NCBI RefSeq assembly: GCF_000209165.1
Contig: NC_009044.1
Span: 496,001-560,000 of the forward strand
DNA from: Scheffersomyces stipitis CBS 6054
Lineage: Eukaryota; Ascomycota; Pichiomycetes; Serinales; Debaryomycetaceae
Direction of reading: 5' to 3'
Length of the DNA: 64,000 nt
This document shows positions 32,669 through 42,444 of the stretch, one piece after another. The notes beneath the pieces are model-generated. The model saw only the letters and a program-made list of their open reading frames with translations, did not search any database and had not been told where the DNA came from. Each line of letters starts with the position of its first letter. Positions within the stretch are counted from its first letter, which is position 1. The translations under genes were made by a program, and so were the position numbers.

Positions 32669-34078
32669 ATGACACAGCTTCCGGGATCCTCGGCGTCGAC
32701 TTCTACGGCCAACATGCTGTCGGCGTCGCTTTCCTTCAATCTGGCGTCCTCACATCAGCTCAAGAGTATCGAATCGCGGTTGGATCTTCTTTCCGAATCG
32801 CTTTCCAAGTCTTCCTCGCTTTTCAACAAAGCACACATCACCAAAGTCACAGCCCCGGCTGCAAATGCCCATAGCAGTGTATTTTCGTCGTTATCAAACT
32901 CATTGACTTCATCTACTACTGCATTTCTCCAATCCACAGACAGCTCCAATTATGTACGAAAGCCGTTGACTAAAGTATCGCTAAATACTATTGATAGCAC
33001 AAGCACCAAAATTGCAAAGCCAAAGATGAAAAGGTCATTATATAGACTGCCTGGCTCCAAAACTAATAGATCCAAGTCTACTACGTATACAAGCAATTCT
33101 ATACCAAAACCAGCAAATGGAAGAATAAGTTCAACGAATCCAGCAGCAAATACAAATACGAACATCAATCCAAACTCAATTCCCATACAAAAGGCATCTA
33201 CATCTAGCACAACTTCAAATACATCATCTACTCCAGGACCATCTTCTTCGACAACAAAACCAGCTGATAGCCTGTTATCGCTTCAGGACTTTGAGCTAGG
33301 TCGTATTCTCGGTAAAGGAAAGCTAGGCAAAGTATACTGCGCCAAACATAAACAGTCCGGTTATGTAGTAGCGCTCAAGGTGATGTCCAAAAACGATTTG
33401 GTCAGTCTCAAGCTCGAGAAAAACTTCCGCCGTGAGATCGAGATCCAGTCTAATGTGTTCCATGAGAAGATCTCTCGGCTTTACGGCTACTTCCACGATC
33501 ACAAAAATGTGTATCTCATTCTTGAGTACTCAGTTCATGGTGAATTGTACCAGCATCTTAAAGAACAAAAGAGATTTTCAAACACAACAGCACTGCATTA
33601 TATCTATCAAGTGGCCCAGGCACTCGACTACTTGCATTCGAAGAATGTCATCCATCGTGACATCAAGCCAGAGAATATTTTACTTTCACTTAATAACTGT
33701 ATCAAGCTCAGTGATTTCGGCTGGTCCGTAAAACAAAACGCCTCGCGTAAAAAGCGACTAACCATCTGTGGAACGCTCGATTATTTACCTCCAGAAATGA
33801 TTGAATCACGGGAACACGATTTCTACGTAGATATCTGGTCACTTGGTATTCTTTGCTACGAGTTCCTTGTAGGTAAACCACCGTTTGAAGAAACCGATAA
33901 AAATGCCACTTACCGTCGTATCGTCAAAGTAGATTTGCGATTCCCTGACTATGTTGATGAAGATGCCAAAGACTTGATCATCAAGTTGCTACAGAAGTCG
34001 CCCAGCAGTCGGATGTCGTTGCAGGAGGTGTTTGAGCATCCGTGGATTATAAAAAACAAACCATACTGGCCACTATAA
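32669..34078 (+). CDS. IPL1: Aurora kinase Ipl1
   Basis: Ipl1 is the catalytic subunit of the chromosomal passenger complex, which corrects wrong kinetochore-microtubule attachments. The 469-residue protein has a Ser/Thr/Asn-rich, disordered N terminus (1-200) and a kinase domain from 208: GKGKLGKVY (ATP loop), Lys237, HRD at 329-331, DFG at 349-351, and the activation-loop Thr365 in RLTICGTLDYLPPEM, an Aurora hallmark. The domain ends close to the C terminus (PYWPL). The N-terminal extension is longer than in S. cerevisiae Ipl1 (367 residues in all). It is convergent with SGF73. Confidence 0.96.
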   Translation: MTQLPGSSASTSTANMLSASLSFNLASSHQLKSIESRLDLLSESLSKSSSLFNKAHITKVTAPAANAHSSVFSSLSNSLTSSTTAFLQSTDSSNYVRKPLTKVSLNTIDSTSTKIAKPKMKRSLYRLPGSKTNRSKSTTYTSNSIPKPANGRISSTNPAANTNTNINPNSIPIQKASTSSTTSNTSSTPGPSSSTTKPADSLLSLQDFELGRILGKGKLGKVYCAKHKQSGYVVALKVMSKNDLVSLKLEKNFRREIEIQSNVFHEKISRLYGYFHDHKNVYLILEYSVHGELYQHLKEQKRFSNTTALHYIYQVAQALDYLHSKNVIHRDIKPENILLSLNNCIKLSDFGWSVKQNASRKKRLTICGTLDYLPPEMIESREHDFYVDIWSLGILCYEFLVGKPPFEETDKNATYRRIVKVDLRFPDYVDEDAKDLIIKLLQKSPSSRMSLQEVFEHPWIIKNKPYWPL

Positions 34079-34366
34079 TTGGATAGAAACATGGAGCTAA
34101 CATTGCTATAGAAAGAATAACAATGAATAGTTGTAGTATACATTATATATTGTCATTGCAAAGTACAGAATACACATGGTACACCAAATGGTGTCATAGC
34201 ATATGGTATACTACTTAGTAAATAGTATTGAGCGTAATAGTTCAATATCCTTCTTTAATTTTATACACCATATATCACACTTTCTCTACAACCCAATCAT
34301 ACTATAATCATACACTCCTATACAAATACAATTGTGGACTAATACTACATTCGTGACACCCAACAA

Positions 34367-35881
34367 CTACAGCTGAACACGAGGCTGCTGTTGCTGAGAT
34401 AATTGTTGCTGCTGTTGTTGCTGTTGAAGAGCACGAGCCTGTCTCTGTCTCAACAAATGCAACTGCGCCTGTTGCTGCTGCTGGTACTTGGCCAACTGCT
34501 GCTGGAACGCCTGTTGTTGCATAGAGTTGTGTTGCGCCGTCATCAAGATGGCTTTCAGAGGAGCTCGCACCTGGTACATTTCGCCAGGAATTGCACTGAA
34601 CGACTGTGTGGGAGAGTCGGTGTTGGCAGCAGGGGCATCGACGTTGATTAAAGCACAACGGCCTTGGAGTCCACCTATAGAACCAGAGATAGCCTGGTTA
34701 GCCAAGGTTTGCTCTGTAGACTGGCCTCCGGAAGCCTGAGTACTCTGCTGGTTGTTCTGGTTAATTATGAGCGAATTGGCATAGAATTCTCTTGCAGCCA
34801 AGAACCGGTGACGATGTCTTACAGGTAAGATTATCTTACGTTCTAGCGGCATGGGGTTATTCTTGGATAATCCCTCAAGCACCAAATGCGTTTCTTCGTC
34901 GGGATCAAGAACCTTGTTATAGTTAGTACTTGTGTCCCCATGATCATCTGCCCCTTCACCGTGAAATGCTGCGTTTTCACGCCTTTGAGCGGCCAAAGCG
35001 TTGCTAGCAGCAATCTTGGCCTGGTTCCGTTTCTGGTACTGTTGCAAGAGCACATCGTATGGAGCACTTCTGCCGATAACGGCTCTTTTGGCTCCCATGG
35101 AGTGGGTCTTACAAGTTAAGGAACGAGCACAGAAGCCACCAGACGGAAGCGGAACTCCACACTGCTTCTCTACATCTACGGGACCCTTGGGCTTGGCTGC
35201 GGTTTTTGGCTTGGGCTGTTTCTTCTTCTTAGAGCCGGCAGTCGAAGAAACGTTGGAACCGGGCTCTTTCTTCTCAGCAGCAGCCGCTGCAGCCGCTGCA
35301 GCATTAGCTGCTTCCTTTTCTCTTTGAGTCTGCGACTTCTTATACTTCTTCTTGGGTCTAGCACTGTTATTCGTAGCTGAACCAGCAGCCAGAAGAGGAG
35401 TTCCGGGCACTGGGGTCGAATTCCGTGATGAGTCCACTGACAGTGGGTCGAGATCTAGAAGTGCGTTTGCATTGTTCCTAGCTCTCTTACGTTTGGTACC
35501 TGCTGACGTAGTTCCAGCATCGCTGGCGTCGCTGGCAGGCTCTACGATTTGTTTTTTATGTTTCATTTCTACGCACCGAGAGTAATGGCCTCGGAGACTT
35601 GCCTCGCCAATCGGACGTTGGCACAGATGGCAGATCTTGTAGCGAACGTTCTGGGCCAAGTAACTAGAGTCTGGCTGCGAAAGGGCAATGTAGCTCAGGT
35701 GGACAGCTGAGTCTTGTGTGGCGAGGTCCGGGTTACGATGGGCTTCGATGCGCTTTTCCAAGTACACGCCAAACTCCTTCCACACCGGTTTTTTTTCTGT
35801 GCTATTGGAGACTTCTGAAAGGTTGTTGAGAGATGCGACCGTAGCTAATGTGATCACTTGTTGCGAGCGCGTGGTGGACAT
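34367..35881 (-). CDS. SGF73: SAGA deubiquitinase-module subunit Sgf73 (ataxin-7 family)
   Basis: Sgf73 anchors the Ubp8 H2B-deubiquitinating module to SAGA. The ATG at 35881 gives 504 residues (MSTTRSQQVITLA); the frame is open further but starts with TTG. Visible are a C2H2-like zinc finger (CHLCQRPIGEASLRGHYSRC, near 93-112), basic nuclear segments, an Ala run, and the SCA7 domain at about 240-290 (CGVPLPSGGFCARSLTCKTH, then MGAKRAVIGRSAPYD). The C terminus is poly-Gln (QQQQQQQQ and variants), encoded by CAG/CAA. Ataxin-7 is also polyQ-bearing, but there the tract is N-terminal. Confidence 0.93.
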   Translation of the reverse strand: MSTTRSQQVITLATVASLNNLSEVSNSTEKKPVWKEFGVYLEKRIEAHRNPDLATQDSAVHLSYIALSQPDSSYLAQNVRYKICHLCQRPIGEASLRGHYSRCVEMKHKKQIVEPASDASDAGTTSAGTKRKRARNNANALLDLDPLSVDSSRNSTPVPGTPLLAAGSATNNSARPKKKYKKSQTQREKEAANAAAAAAAAAEKKEPGSNVSSTAGSKKKKQPKPKTAAKPKGPVDVEKQCGVPLPSGGFCARSLTCKTHSMGAKRAVIGRSAPYDVLLQQYQKRNQAKIAASNALAAQRRENAAFHGEGADDHGDTSTNYNKVLDPDEETHLVLEGLSKNNPMPLERKIILPVRHRHRFLAAREFYANSLIINQNNQQSTQASGGQSTEQTLANQAISGSIGGLQGRCALINVDAPAANTDSPTQSFSAIPGEMYQVRAPLKAILMTAQHNSMQQQAFQQQLAKYQQQQQAQLHLLRQRQARALQQQQQQQQLSQQQQPRVQL

Positions 35882-36577
35882 TCTCTTGTTGGTGGTGGCG
35901 GGGCTACTTGGGCTGGTGGAGAGTAGCAGGTGTTGTATTGGTAATGGGGGTGATTGTGGGAGTATATTGCGGTTCTGGTACAATAATTCCGAAGTTTTGG
36001 GGGTTAGTGGTGATTCTTCAATTAGATGTGGTTCCTGATTTTTCGCAGTTAGATTTCAATCTCAACCTACCGAAAAAAAGTTGGTGATAATTCTGAGTTA
36101 AAACTGTGAATGAAACAGGTAGTGTCCCAAGTATGACAATGCGGTGGTATGGAAGAAGGGTGGTGTGTATCAGAGCCGATGGTGATTACAGGTATCAGAC
36201 AGCAAGCGAATAGAACCGGACGTGAACTCAGCCGGATTCTGGTGGAGAAGAGAATAAGGGAAGATAGAGGATGAATCCATTTGAGAATTTGTGTTGACTT
36301 CTGGGATTATGTCGGCTATGTACAGGAACTGATACGAATCAGTATAAACTCTTAACAAATAAATATAGAAATTATAATTCATTTTCATTTTCAATTGTGT
36401 TTATATTTATGTTTTATTCATAATTATAGTTGATATTTACTCCATATTTGTATCAGATTTATTTCATATTCATACTAATATTGATATTTGTATATTTTGA
36501 TATTCGTTTCCGTCTACCTCGATACCATTGTTCATTACTTTCATATTCATATTCACATACAAATATTGATATTCAAA
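35882..36577. other. Divergent region, SGF73 to CDC26
   Basis: The 696 bases are moderately GC-rich near SGF73 and very AT-rich near CDC26 (about 36360-36577), where ATATTCATATTC-like units repeat. No gene is seen. The AT-rich block is probably the CDC26 promoter and leader. Confidence 0.45.
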
Positions 36578-36814
36578 ATGCTCCGTCGTCCCGCTACCAC
36601 CATCAAACTCACACCCGAGGATATTCTCGAGTATGACGATTCGCTTGCCCAACAACAGCAACCACAGGTACAACAAAACACTTCGTTCTCTCACGAGCAA
36701 CTTCTCCAGGAACAAATCAACAACTCCACCAACGAAATCGTGCCACCATACAAGCCTACAGAGCAACAACCAACAAGAGATGATCGCATAGGAGTGAACC
36801 AGAATAATAATTAG
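36578..36814 (+). CDS. CDC26: Anaphase-promoting complex subunit Cdc26
   Basis: Cdc26 is a small TPR-stabilising subunit of the APC/C ubiquitin ligase; its N terminus threads into the Cdc16/Apc6 TPR groove. I chose the ATG at 36578 (78 residues) because MLRRPATTIKLTPEDILEYD matches the conserved Cdc26 N terminus (M-L/I-R-R-x-P-T-x-I/L-x-L); the longer frame from 36488 adds an AT-encoded hydrophobic stretch that is surely leader. The rest is Gln/Asn-rich and variable. Small size makes this easy to miss. Convergent with the Rua1-type gene, 251 bases apart. Confidence 0.87.
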   Translation: MLRRPATTIKLTPEDILEYDDSLAQQQQPQVQQNTSFSHEQLLQEQINNSTNEIVPPYKPTEQQPTRDDRIGVNQNNN

Positions 36815-37065
36815 GATGAAAATTGCATTTATTTCGGGCTTTTGGTGAAGAATATGAAATAAGGATGATATCATTTACGAGGTTCATAGAAGTGACCGAA
36901 TGCCTAAGAATCTCACGATGAGGTAGTAACCATAACAGTGTGGATAAACATAACAAACCAGAGAAAGCAACAAAGCAAAAGCAAACATATGTTAATAATT
37001 AAGTTATCAGCAATAGAAAACAGTAAACGAAACAAGAGGATTAAAGACCTTTACATTAGAAGGTT

Positions 37066-39024
37066 CTAAGGATCTGGTAGAATATGGAGCGTACGGCCCC
37101 GGTCTTGAATGGGTGGAATCTGTGAGCTTCTCGCCTTGATCGTATGTTGACCATGGATATTTTTAAAGTGTCTGAAGTAAGACAAGAGCTTGTTTTTCTT
37201 TCCTTCCCAACATCCAAATTCCACCATATCGAAACACAAGGGGCACATCAAGGCTTCTACTTGTCGTTCTCTGCCAGATGGAGTGTGCTCCTGGTTATTC
37301 CTACTGCTATTCTTCTTCAACTTGTAAGATCCAAAATAGAGCCCATCAGGCGTGAGATAACCGTTGGAGAACACTCCGTGTTCCAATGTCAAATGAGACA
37401 AGTAACTCGAGTTCTTGAACGGAAGGAATCTCACTTCTTCGCAATAGGGACACAAACCACTCTTGCTCGCCATAACCAACCTACTATCGGGACCAACTTC
37501 AAACCTTAGGTACTGTGGCTCGTAGGGCATATCTAACGAATATTTGCTACTAGTTTTGTAGACAATATTGCTAATGGAATTGTGTAACTCATCGATTTCC
37601 CTGTCGTACTTAGTTCTCTGATGGATACATGATGAGGCTGACAATTCTTTTGTCTCTGTGTATAGCTTAATAAGTGTTGCGTCGGTTATCTGACTTTCAT
37701 GAGCACCAGGGGCAACATACACGTTCGCCAATGCTAAGTGACCTTCGATTTTGTTGGTGATTTTTCCAGTGTAGTTTCCGTAGTCAATATTACAGTTGAG
37801 ACATGAAACACTCTCGGGCGAAATGGAAATGCTGATCTTAGCCAAGGGCAGAACCCTGAATCTGGAATTTCCGACTTCCATAGTTTCTCTGTCTACCTCA
37901 GATTCTCTGACTTGGTCACTATGTCTGACTACTTCGAAGTAGCTGGCAACTTCGCCTTGGCTAGCTACCTCAGTAAAACTGGGACCTTTGCTATCCAAAG
38001 AATTCATCGAATTTAGTGTACTTCTGGAGCTTCTTGAACTTCTGGAACTCCTTAGAGGGTTGCTTTCGTCAAATACCATTGCAGGGGAAGTAGAAAGGCT
38101 GAAGGAGCTGCTCAGCGAGTTATTCGTACGGGGTTGTAAGTTTGCATCAGTATGATCTTTTGTTTCGAGCTGGAAATGAACCGTAGGAGCAACTGCTCTT
38201 GAAGATCCTTGACTGCTAGTGGGGACATTGAAGATTGGTATGTTTTTTGCTACTGTTGTGGCTTGTGGGTATATGAGGAGAGAATATTGAGCAAAGTCGT
38301 CTGGATCTGGAATCAGTTCTTCTATTTTTGGAATATGAAATTCGGGCTGATCACTCTCAGAAAACGGGTAGTTTGCAGCATGATTTTGCCTTGCAGTTTC
38401 ATCCAAGTTCCCAAGAATAAGACTACTACTTGAAGATGGGATAGGGTCTTGCAATGCCACATCATACGAGTAGAAGTCCTGCAAAGAGGTACTTGATTCG
38501 TAAGTAGGTTGTTGCCATTGGGAAATCTCTCTTCCTGTCTCATCCGTGACGGTAATCCTTGGAGTATCTTGAGTTTGGTGACTGACTAAGTGAGGAAATC
38601 CATTTTCGCTTTGATTTTGATCCTGGAAGTTAGTTCCATAAGTACCATTAGTATCGAAATTATTATTGGTATTGTTATTGCTAACTTTGTAGTTCACAAG
38701 TTGTTCGATTTCTGTAGAGCTCATCATTGACAATGCTTCTGTCTGGGGTGTCGAGTCAGCTAATTGCGAGTTGGAGTCTTCTATCTGAAACTTGGAGTCG
38801 TTTATCAGAATTGCGTTTGCGATCTGAATGAACGAGTTGTAGTCGTTGTCAAGGTATAATAGATAATTAGCTAATTCCACATCTTCAGAGTTTGGAAGTA
38901 CATCAGTCGAGAATATCTGTGTGAATTCTGGATCATGGCTGTAAGCTTCTACATGCGTTTGGTCGTAAAATGCAGAAATCTGGTCTCGATCACTGGAAGC
39001 AGTTTGATTGAAGTTCATGTTCAT
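37066..39024 (-). CDS. Putative zinc-finger transcription regulator with Rua1-type C-terminal domain
   Basis: The C-terminal ~150 residues match the fungal Rua1/DUF4451 type: LCPYCEEVRFLPFKNSSYLS, then HLTLEHGVF and GYLTPDGLYFG, and a second Cys-Cys/His-His unit LMCPLCFDMVEFGCW with YFRHFKNIHGQH. These are paired C2H2-like zinc sites. The first ~450 residues are acidic and Ser/Asn/Gln-rich, as in activation or regulatory regions. The ATG at 39024 gives 652 residues; the open frame to 39117 starts with TTG. Ustilago Rua1 regulates a metabolic cluster, but targets here are unknown. The domain call is good and the role is inferred. Confidence 0.8.
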   Translation of the reverse strand: MNMNFNQTASSDRDQISAFYDQTHVEAYSHDPEFTQIFSTDVLPNSEDVELANYLLYLDNDYNSFIQIANAILINDSKFQIEDSNSQLADSTPQTEALSMMSSTEIEQLVNYKVSNNNTNNNFDTNGTYGTNFQDQNQSENGFPHLVSHQTQDTPRITVTDETGREISQWQQPTYESSTSLQDFYSYDVALQDPIPSSSSSLILGNLDETARQNHAANYPFSESDQPEFHIPKIEELIPDPDDFAQYSLLIYPQATTVAKNIPIFNVPTSSQGSSRAVAPTVHFQLETKDHTDANLQPRTNNSLSSSFSLSTSPAMVFDESNPLRSSRSSRSSRSTLNSMNSLDSKGPSFTEVASQGEVASYFEVVRHSDQVRESEVDRETMEVGNSRFRVLPLAKISISISPESVSCLNCNIDYGNYTGKITNKIEGHLALANVYVAPGAHESQITDATLIKLYTETKELSASSCIHQRTKYDREIDELHNSISNIVYKTSSKYSLDMPYEPQYLRFEVGPDSRLVMASKSGLCPYCEEVRFLPFKNSSYLSHLTLEHGVFSNGYLTPDGLYFGSYKLKKNSSRNNQEHTPSGRERQVEALMCPLCFDMVEFGCWEGKKNKLLSYFRHFKNIHGQHTIKARSSQIPPIQDRGRTLHILPDP

Positions 39025-39795
39025 CGTATATTTAGCGAGCGTCTTGCTGATATTTGATCTGAAGTTTTTGATAATATTGGTTGAACTTTCTGAAAAGCAA
39101 GAAATGTGATATTTCAACGGTTTTCTGGTCTATTTAAAGGATCCATGATAATCTGGAATGCCAGAATCACTTCTGGCATACCTGAAAGGGAAAGTATATA
39201 GATTCGAAGTAAAGCTTCCTTTTCCAGCACAGCATATTATATTGAATAGTAAAACCTCAAGCTGAAAATATCATCATTTTTAAGGAAAGCATAGCATTGA
39301 GTTGCCATGAATTGAATTTTACGCTTGTAACTCTGCTTAAATTCAGTCACAGTTTTCGCTGTTACCAATAGAGTTACTACTATCTCTCGGTTTTTAGGTA
39401 TGCTCTAACAACTATTGGGTAACTTTACGAAGTGGCTCTTTTTCTTTCCTAAGAAATAAAACTTGCCTTCTACTTAGACTTACTTCGTTTTAGAAGTATC
39501 CAGTTATATTTTTCAGGATTTCCATAAAGCAAATCTCTTTCTGACCAGCTTTCCTCTTGGGTCATAAATGATTGCAAAATAGACCAATGGCTGCAACACT
39601 TTTGCAAACGCGCCTGCACGCAATCGATTTTTAATTTCTTCTTCACGTGATCTCTTCCATTACCAATTTTTTTCACTATGTGAAGGTCCTCTTTGCATAG
39701 AAAACTGGAGTAGTAATAAATTTTAGGAATTTTTCAGCAGTTCCAAAATTGAAAACACTCAATAATTTCGTCTTTGAAGTCTCTCTAGTACCATT
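39025..39795. promoter_or_regulatory. Divergent promoter region, Rua1-type gene and TYW1
   Basis: An AATTTTTCA growth-type element lies at 39728-39736 close to TYW1. CACGTG occurs near 39645. A minus-strand open frame (39470-39676) contains an internal ATG and ends at a GTAAGT, but no acceptor or branch site could be matched to it. Confidence 0.5.
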
Positions 39796-42081
39796 ATGGG
39801 GGCAGGATCAGGTTTATTAGTAGTTTGTGGAGTGGTCCATGCTATTTCGGGTGGACGAATCTCGCTCTTAGTAGCAGCCATCGCACTCTACATCTTGTAT
39901 AATTTAGAGAAGAGTTCTAGATCCATCAGTTCCAAGAATGAGCCACCAAATCCAACCAAAAAGTCGATTTTGAAGATGGTCACCAAGCCAAAATCGGCAG
40001 CAGATCAGAATAAGGAATTACTGAAAAAGAGTGAATCTCCAATCTATGCAGTTGATTTCACATCTACTTCCTTTACTCCTAGTGGAACCTCTGTGATTCC
40101 TAAAAGAGAAGTCAGAACCACCAGAGCAAAAAGAACTCCCAAGGTGTTTAAAAAAGCCATGCCAGTCAAGAGCATTGTCGAGCCAACTATGACAAAGTCA
40201 GAAGTGAAGCTTTTGGAGTCGCAAATCTATATTTTCTATACTTCGTTAACTGGCTCTTCTCAGAGAGTAGCGACTGCTTTGAAAGAAAAGCTTGAAGGCT
40301 TGGAAGACTTGCAGAACGAACCCAAGTTGATGAGTCTTGATGATGATGTCGACGATCTTGAAGAATACTTCTTGAAAACTCCAGATAACGGGGCTACCAA
40401 GAACATCTACTTGTTGGTTTTGCCATCTTATGAGACCGATTCTCCTATTGACTATTTCCTTGAGCATTTGAAGGATACTTACCAGGATTTCAGAGTCGAC
40501 AAATACCCTATGAGGACGTTATTGGGTTTTGCTATTTTGGGTTTGGGAGACTCAGAATCGTGGAGTGGAGACAAATTCTGCTATCAAGCCAAATTGGCTG
40601 ATAGATGGATGGGTAAATTGGGAGGAAGAAGGTTGTTCCCCGTAGGTGAAGTTTGTATGAAATACGAAGGAGAACCCAAAGCCCACGAATGGATCCAGAA
40701 TTTTGCTTCACTCATGGTGGATGACGAGCCATTCTATATAGATGAAGGAGAAGACGACATTGATGACAGTGACAAGGAAGACAGCGAGGGAAATAGTGAT
40801 GATGCAGACACCCTTGTAGACGTCGAAGATATGGGAAATATAATAAGGAAATCTGGAACGAAGGGATTGTCTGAAACTGAAACCAAAGAAATGGTAGCTA
40901 AAGATTCACCCACTTACAAGTCCTTAACTAAGCAGGGGTACACCATTGTAGGATCCCATTCTGGAGTCAAAATCTGCAGATGGACCAAGAGTGCCTTAAG
41001 AGGGAGAGGCTCTTGCTATAAGTTTGCATTCTACGGCATCAAGTCACATTTGTGTATGGAAACAACTCCTTCCCTTGCTTGTTCCAACAAGTGTGTCTTC
41101 TGCTGGAGACACGGTACTAACCCAGTAGCCAAACTGAACTGGAGATGGGTATTGGATCCACCAGAAAAGGTCATGGAAGGTGCCTTACAGGGCCACTACC
41201 AGAAGATCAAACAGATGAGAGGTGTGCCTGGGATTCAAATGGACAGATTCCAGGAAGCATTCCAGGTCAAACACTGTGCACTTTCTCTTGTGGGAGAACC
41301 TATATTCTACCCTCATATCAACGAATTCGTAGGTATGTTACATGAAAAGCACATTTCCTCTTTTCTTGTTTGTAACGCTCAGCATCCAGACAACCTTGCT
41401 AAGTTGTCTAAGGTGACGCAGTTGTACGTTAGTATAGACGCGCCAACTAAGACCGACTTGAGAAAGGTAGATCGCCCTTTGAACAGTGACTTCTGGGAAC
41501 GGTTGATGTCGTGCTTGGATATCTTAAGAACTGTCCAGAGTCACCAGCGTACTGTTTTCAGATTGACGTTAGTCAAGGGTTTCAACATGAACGACATTGA
41601 GAGTTACGCCGATATGGTTGAAAGAGCCCGTCCATCACAGATCGAAATTAAGGGTGCAACTTTCTGTGGTTCTTCCACCGGAAACGGAAATCCATTGACT
41701 ATGCAAAACATTCCATTCTATGACGAGTGTAAGGAGTTTGTTATCAACTTGAGCAACGAATTGCAATCCAGAGGCCTCAACTATGATATCGCTGCTGAGC
41801 ATGCCCATTCCTGTTGTATCTTGATGGCAGACACCAAGTTCAAGATCAACGGAAAATGGCATACCCACATCGACTATCCTAAGTTCTTTGAGCTTCTTGA
41901 AAGTGGAAAGGATTTTGTCGACTTGGACTATGTTAGGGAGACGCCAGATTGGGCTGTGTGGGGATCCGACGAAGCTGGTTTCAATCCTGAAGACACTAAG
42001 TACGACAGAAAGACCGAAAAGTTGAAGAAGAAATTGGAGAGAGAGGAACAGGCTAGAAAGGTCATTGAACAGACAGAATAA
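39796..42081 (+). CDS. TYW1: tRNA wybutosine synthase Tyw1 (flavodoxin plus radical SAM)
   Basis: Tyw1 makes the tricyclic imidazopurine of wybutosine at position 37 of tRNA-Phe, using SAM and pyruvate, after Trm5 methylation. The 761-residue protein has an N-terminal hydrophobic segment (about 1-35), a flavodoxin-like domain (about 165-315; IYIFYTSLTGSSQRVATAL, LLGFAILGLGDSE), an acidic linker, and the radical SAM domain with C429-x3-C433-x2-C436 (CSNKCVFC). Downstream RGVPGIQMDRF, CALSLVGEP and SIDAPTKTDL are typical. An in-frame CTG at 41134-41136 lies in a polar stretch before NWRW, where serine reads well. ER-type anchoring through the N terminus is plausible. Confidence 0.97.
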   Translation: MGAGSGLLVVCGVVHAISGGRISLLVAAIALYILYNLEKSSRSISSKNEPPNPTKKSILKMVTKPKSAADQNKELLKKSESPIYAVDFTSTSFTPSGTSVIPKREVRTTRAKRTPKVFKKAMPVKSIVEPTMTKSEVKLLESQIYIFYTSLTGSSQRVATALKEKLEGLEDLQNEPKLMSLDDDVDDLEEYFLKTPDNGATKNIYLLVLPSYETDSPIDYFLEHLKDTYQDFRVDKYPMRTLLGFAILGLGDSESWSGDKFCYQAKLADRWMGKLGGRRLFPVGEVCMKYEGEPKAHEWIQNFASLMVDDEPFYIDEGEDDIDDSDKEDSEGNSDDADTLVDVEDMGNIIRKSGTKGLSETETKEMVAKDSPTYKSLTKQGYTIVGSHSGVKICRWTKSALRGRGSCYKFAFYGIKSHLCMETTPSLACSNKCVFCWRHGTNPVAKLNWRWVLDPPEKVMEGALQGHYQKIKQMRGVPGIQMDRFQEAFQVKHCALSLVGEPIFYPHINEFVGMLHEKHISSFLVCNAQHPDNLAKLSKVTQLYVSIDAPTKTDLRKVDRPLNSDFWERLMSCLDILRTVQSHQRTVFRLTLVKGFNMNDIESYADMVERARPSQIEIKGATFCGSSTGNGNPLTMQNIPFYDECKEFVINLSNELQSRGLNYDIAAEHAHSCCILMADTKFKINGKWHTHIDYPKFFELLESGKDFVDLDYVRETPDWAVWGSDEAGFNPEDTKYDRKTEKLKKKLEREEQARKVIEQTE

Positions 42082-42444
42082 CTAATTGTACAGGGCATTA
42101 TAGATATGGAAAATATAAATTACTACAATAAAGCACGTAGAAAGATTGAACTTTTTGATGGTAAAATTATTCCAAGGGTACATTGTAATCAACTTTATTA
42201 ACCTATCCAAGAGCATGTCTCATACATTGTCTCTTATACTGTCTCATTTGGAATCCTATGCCATATAAGGAGAAGAATTAGCTGCGAAATCTTGTGTATT
42301 GCTGCTCCCTGCATACTACCGCAGTCTACGATAGTAAATGAATGAATTGATCTGCCTCTATTTAATTTCAGCGAACACTTGTTTTCCTTGACAAGCCCTT
42401 CTCCACGACTTTACATTCTTGCTGTTCATCTCTAACGCGTCACC
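42082..42444. other. Intergenic, TYW1 to ALG2
   Basis: Promoter of ALG2. An ACGCGT (MCB-type) hexamer at 42435-42440 lies almost at the start codon, so it is more likely leader sequence than a regulatory site. Nothing else is evident. Confidence 0.4.
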
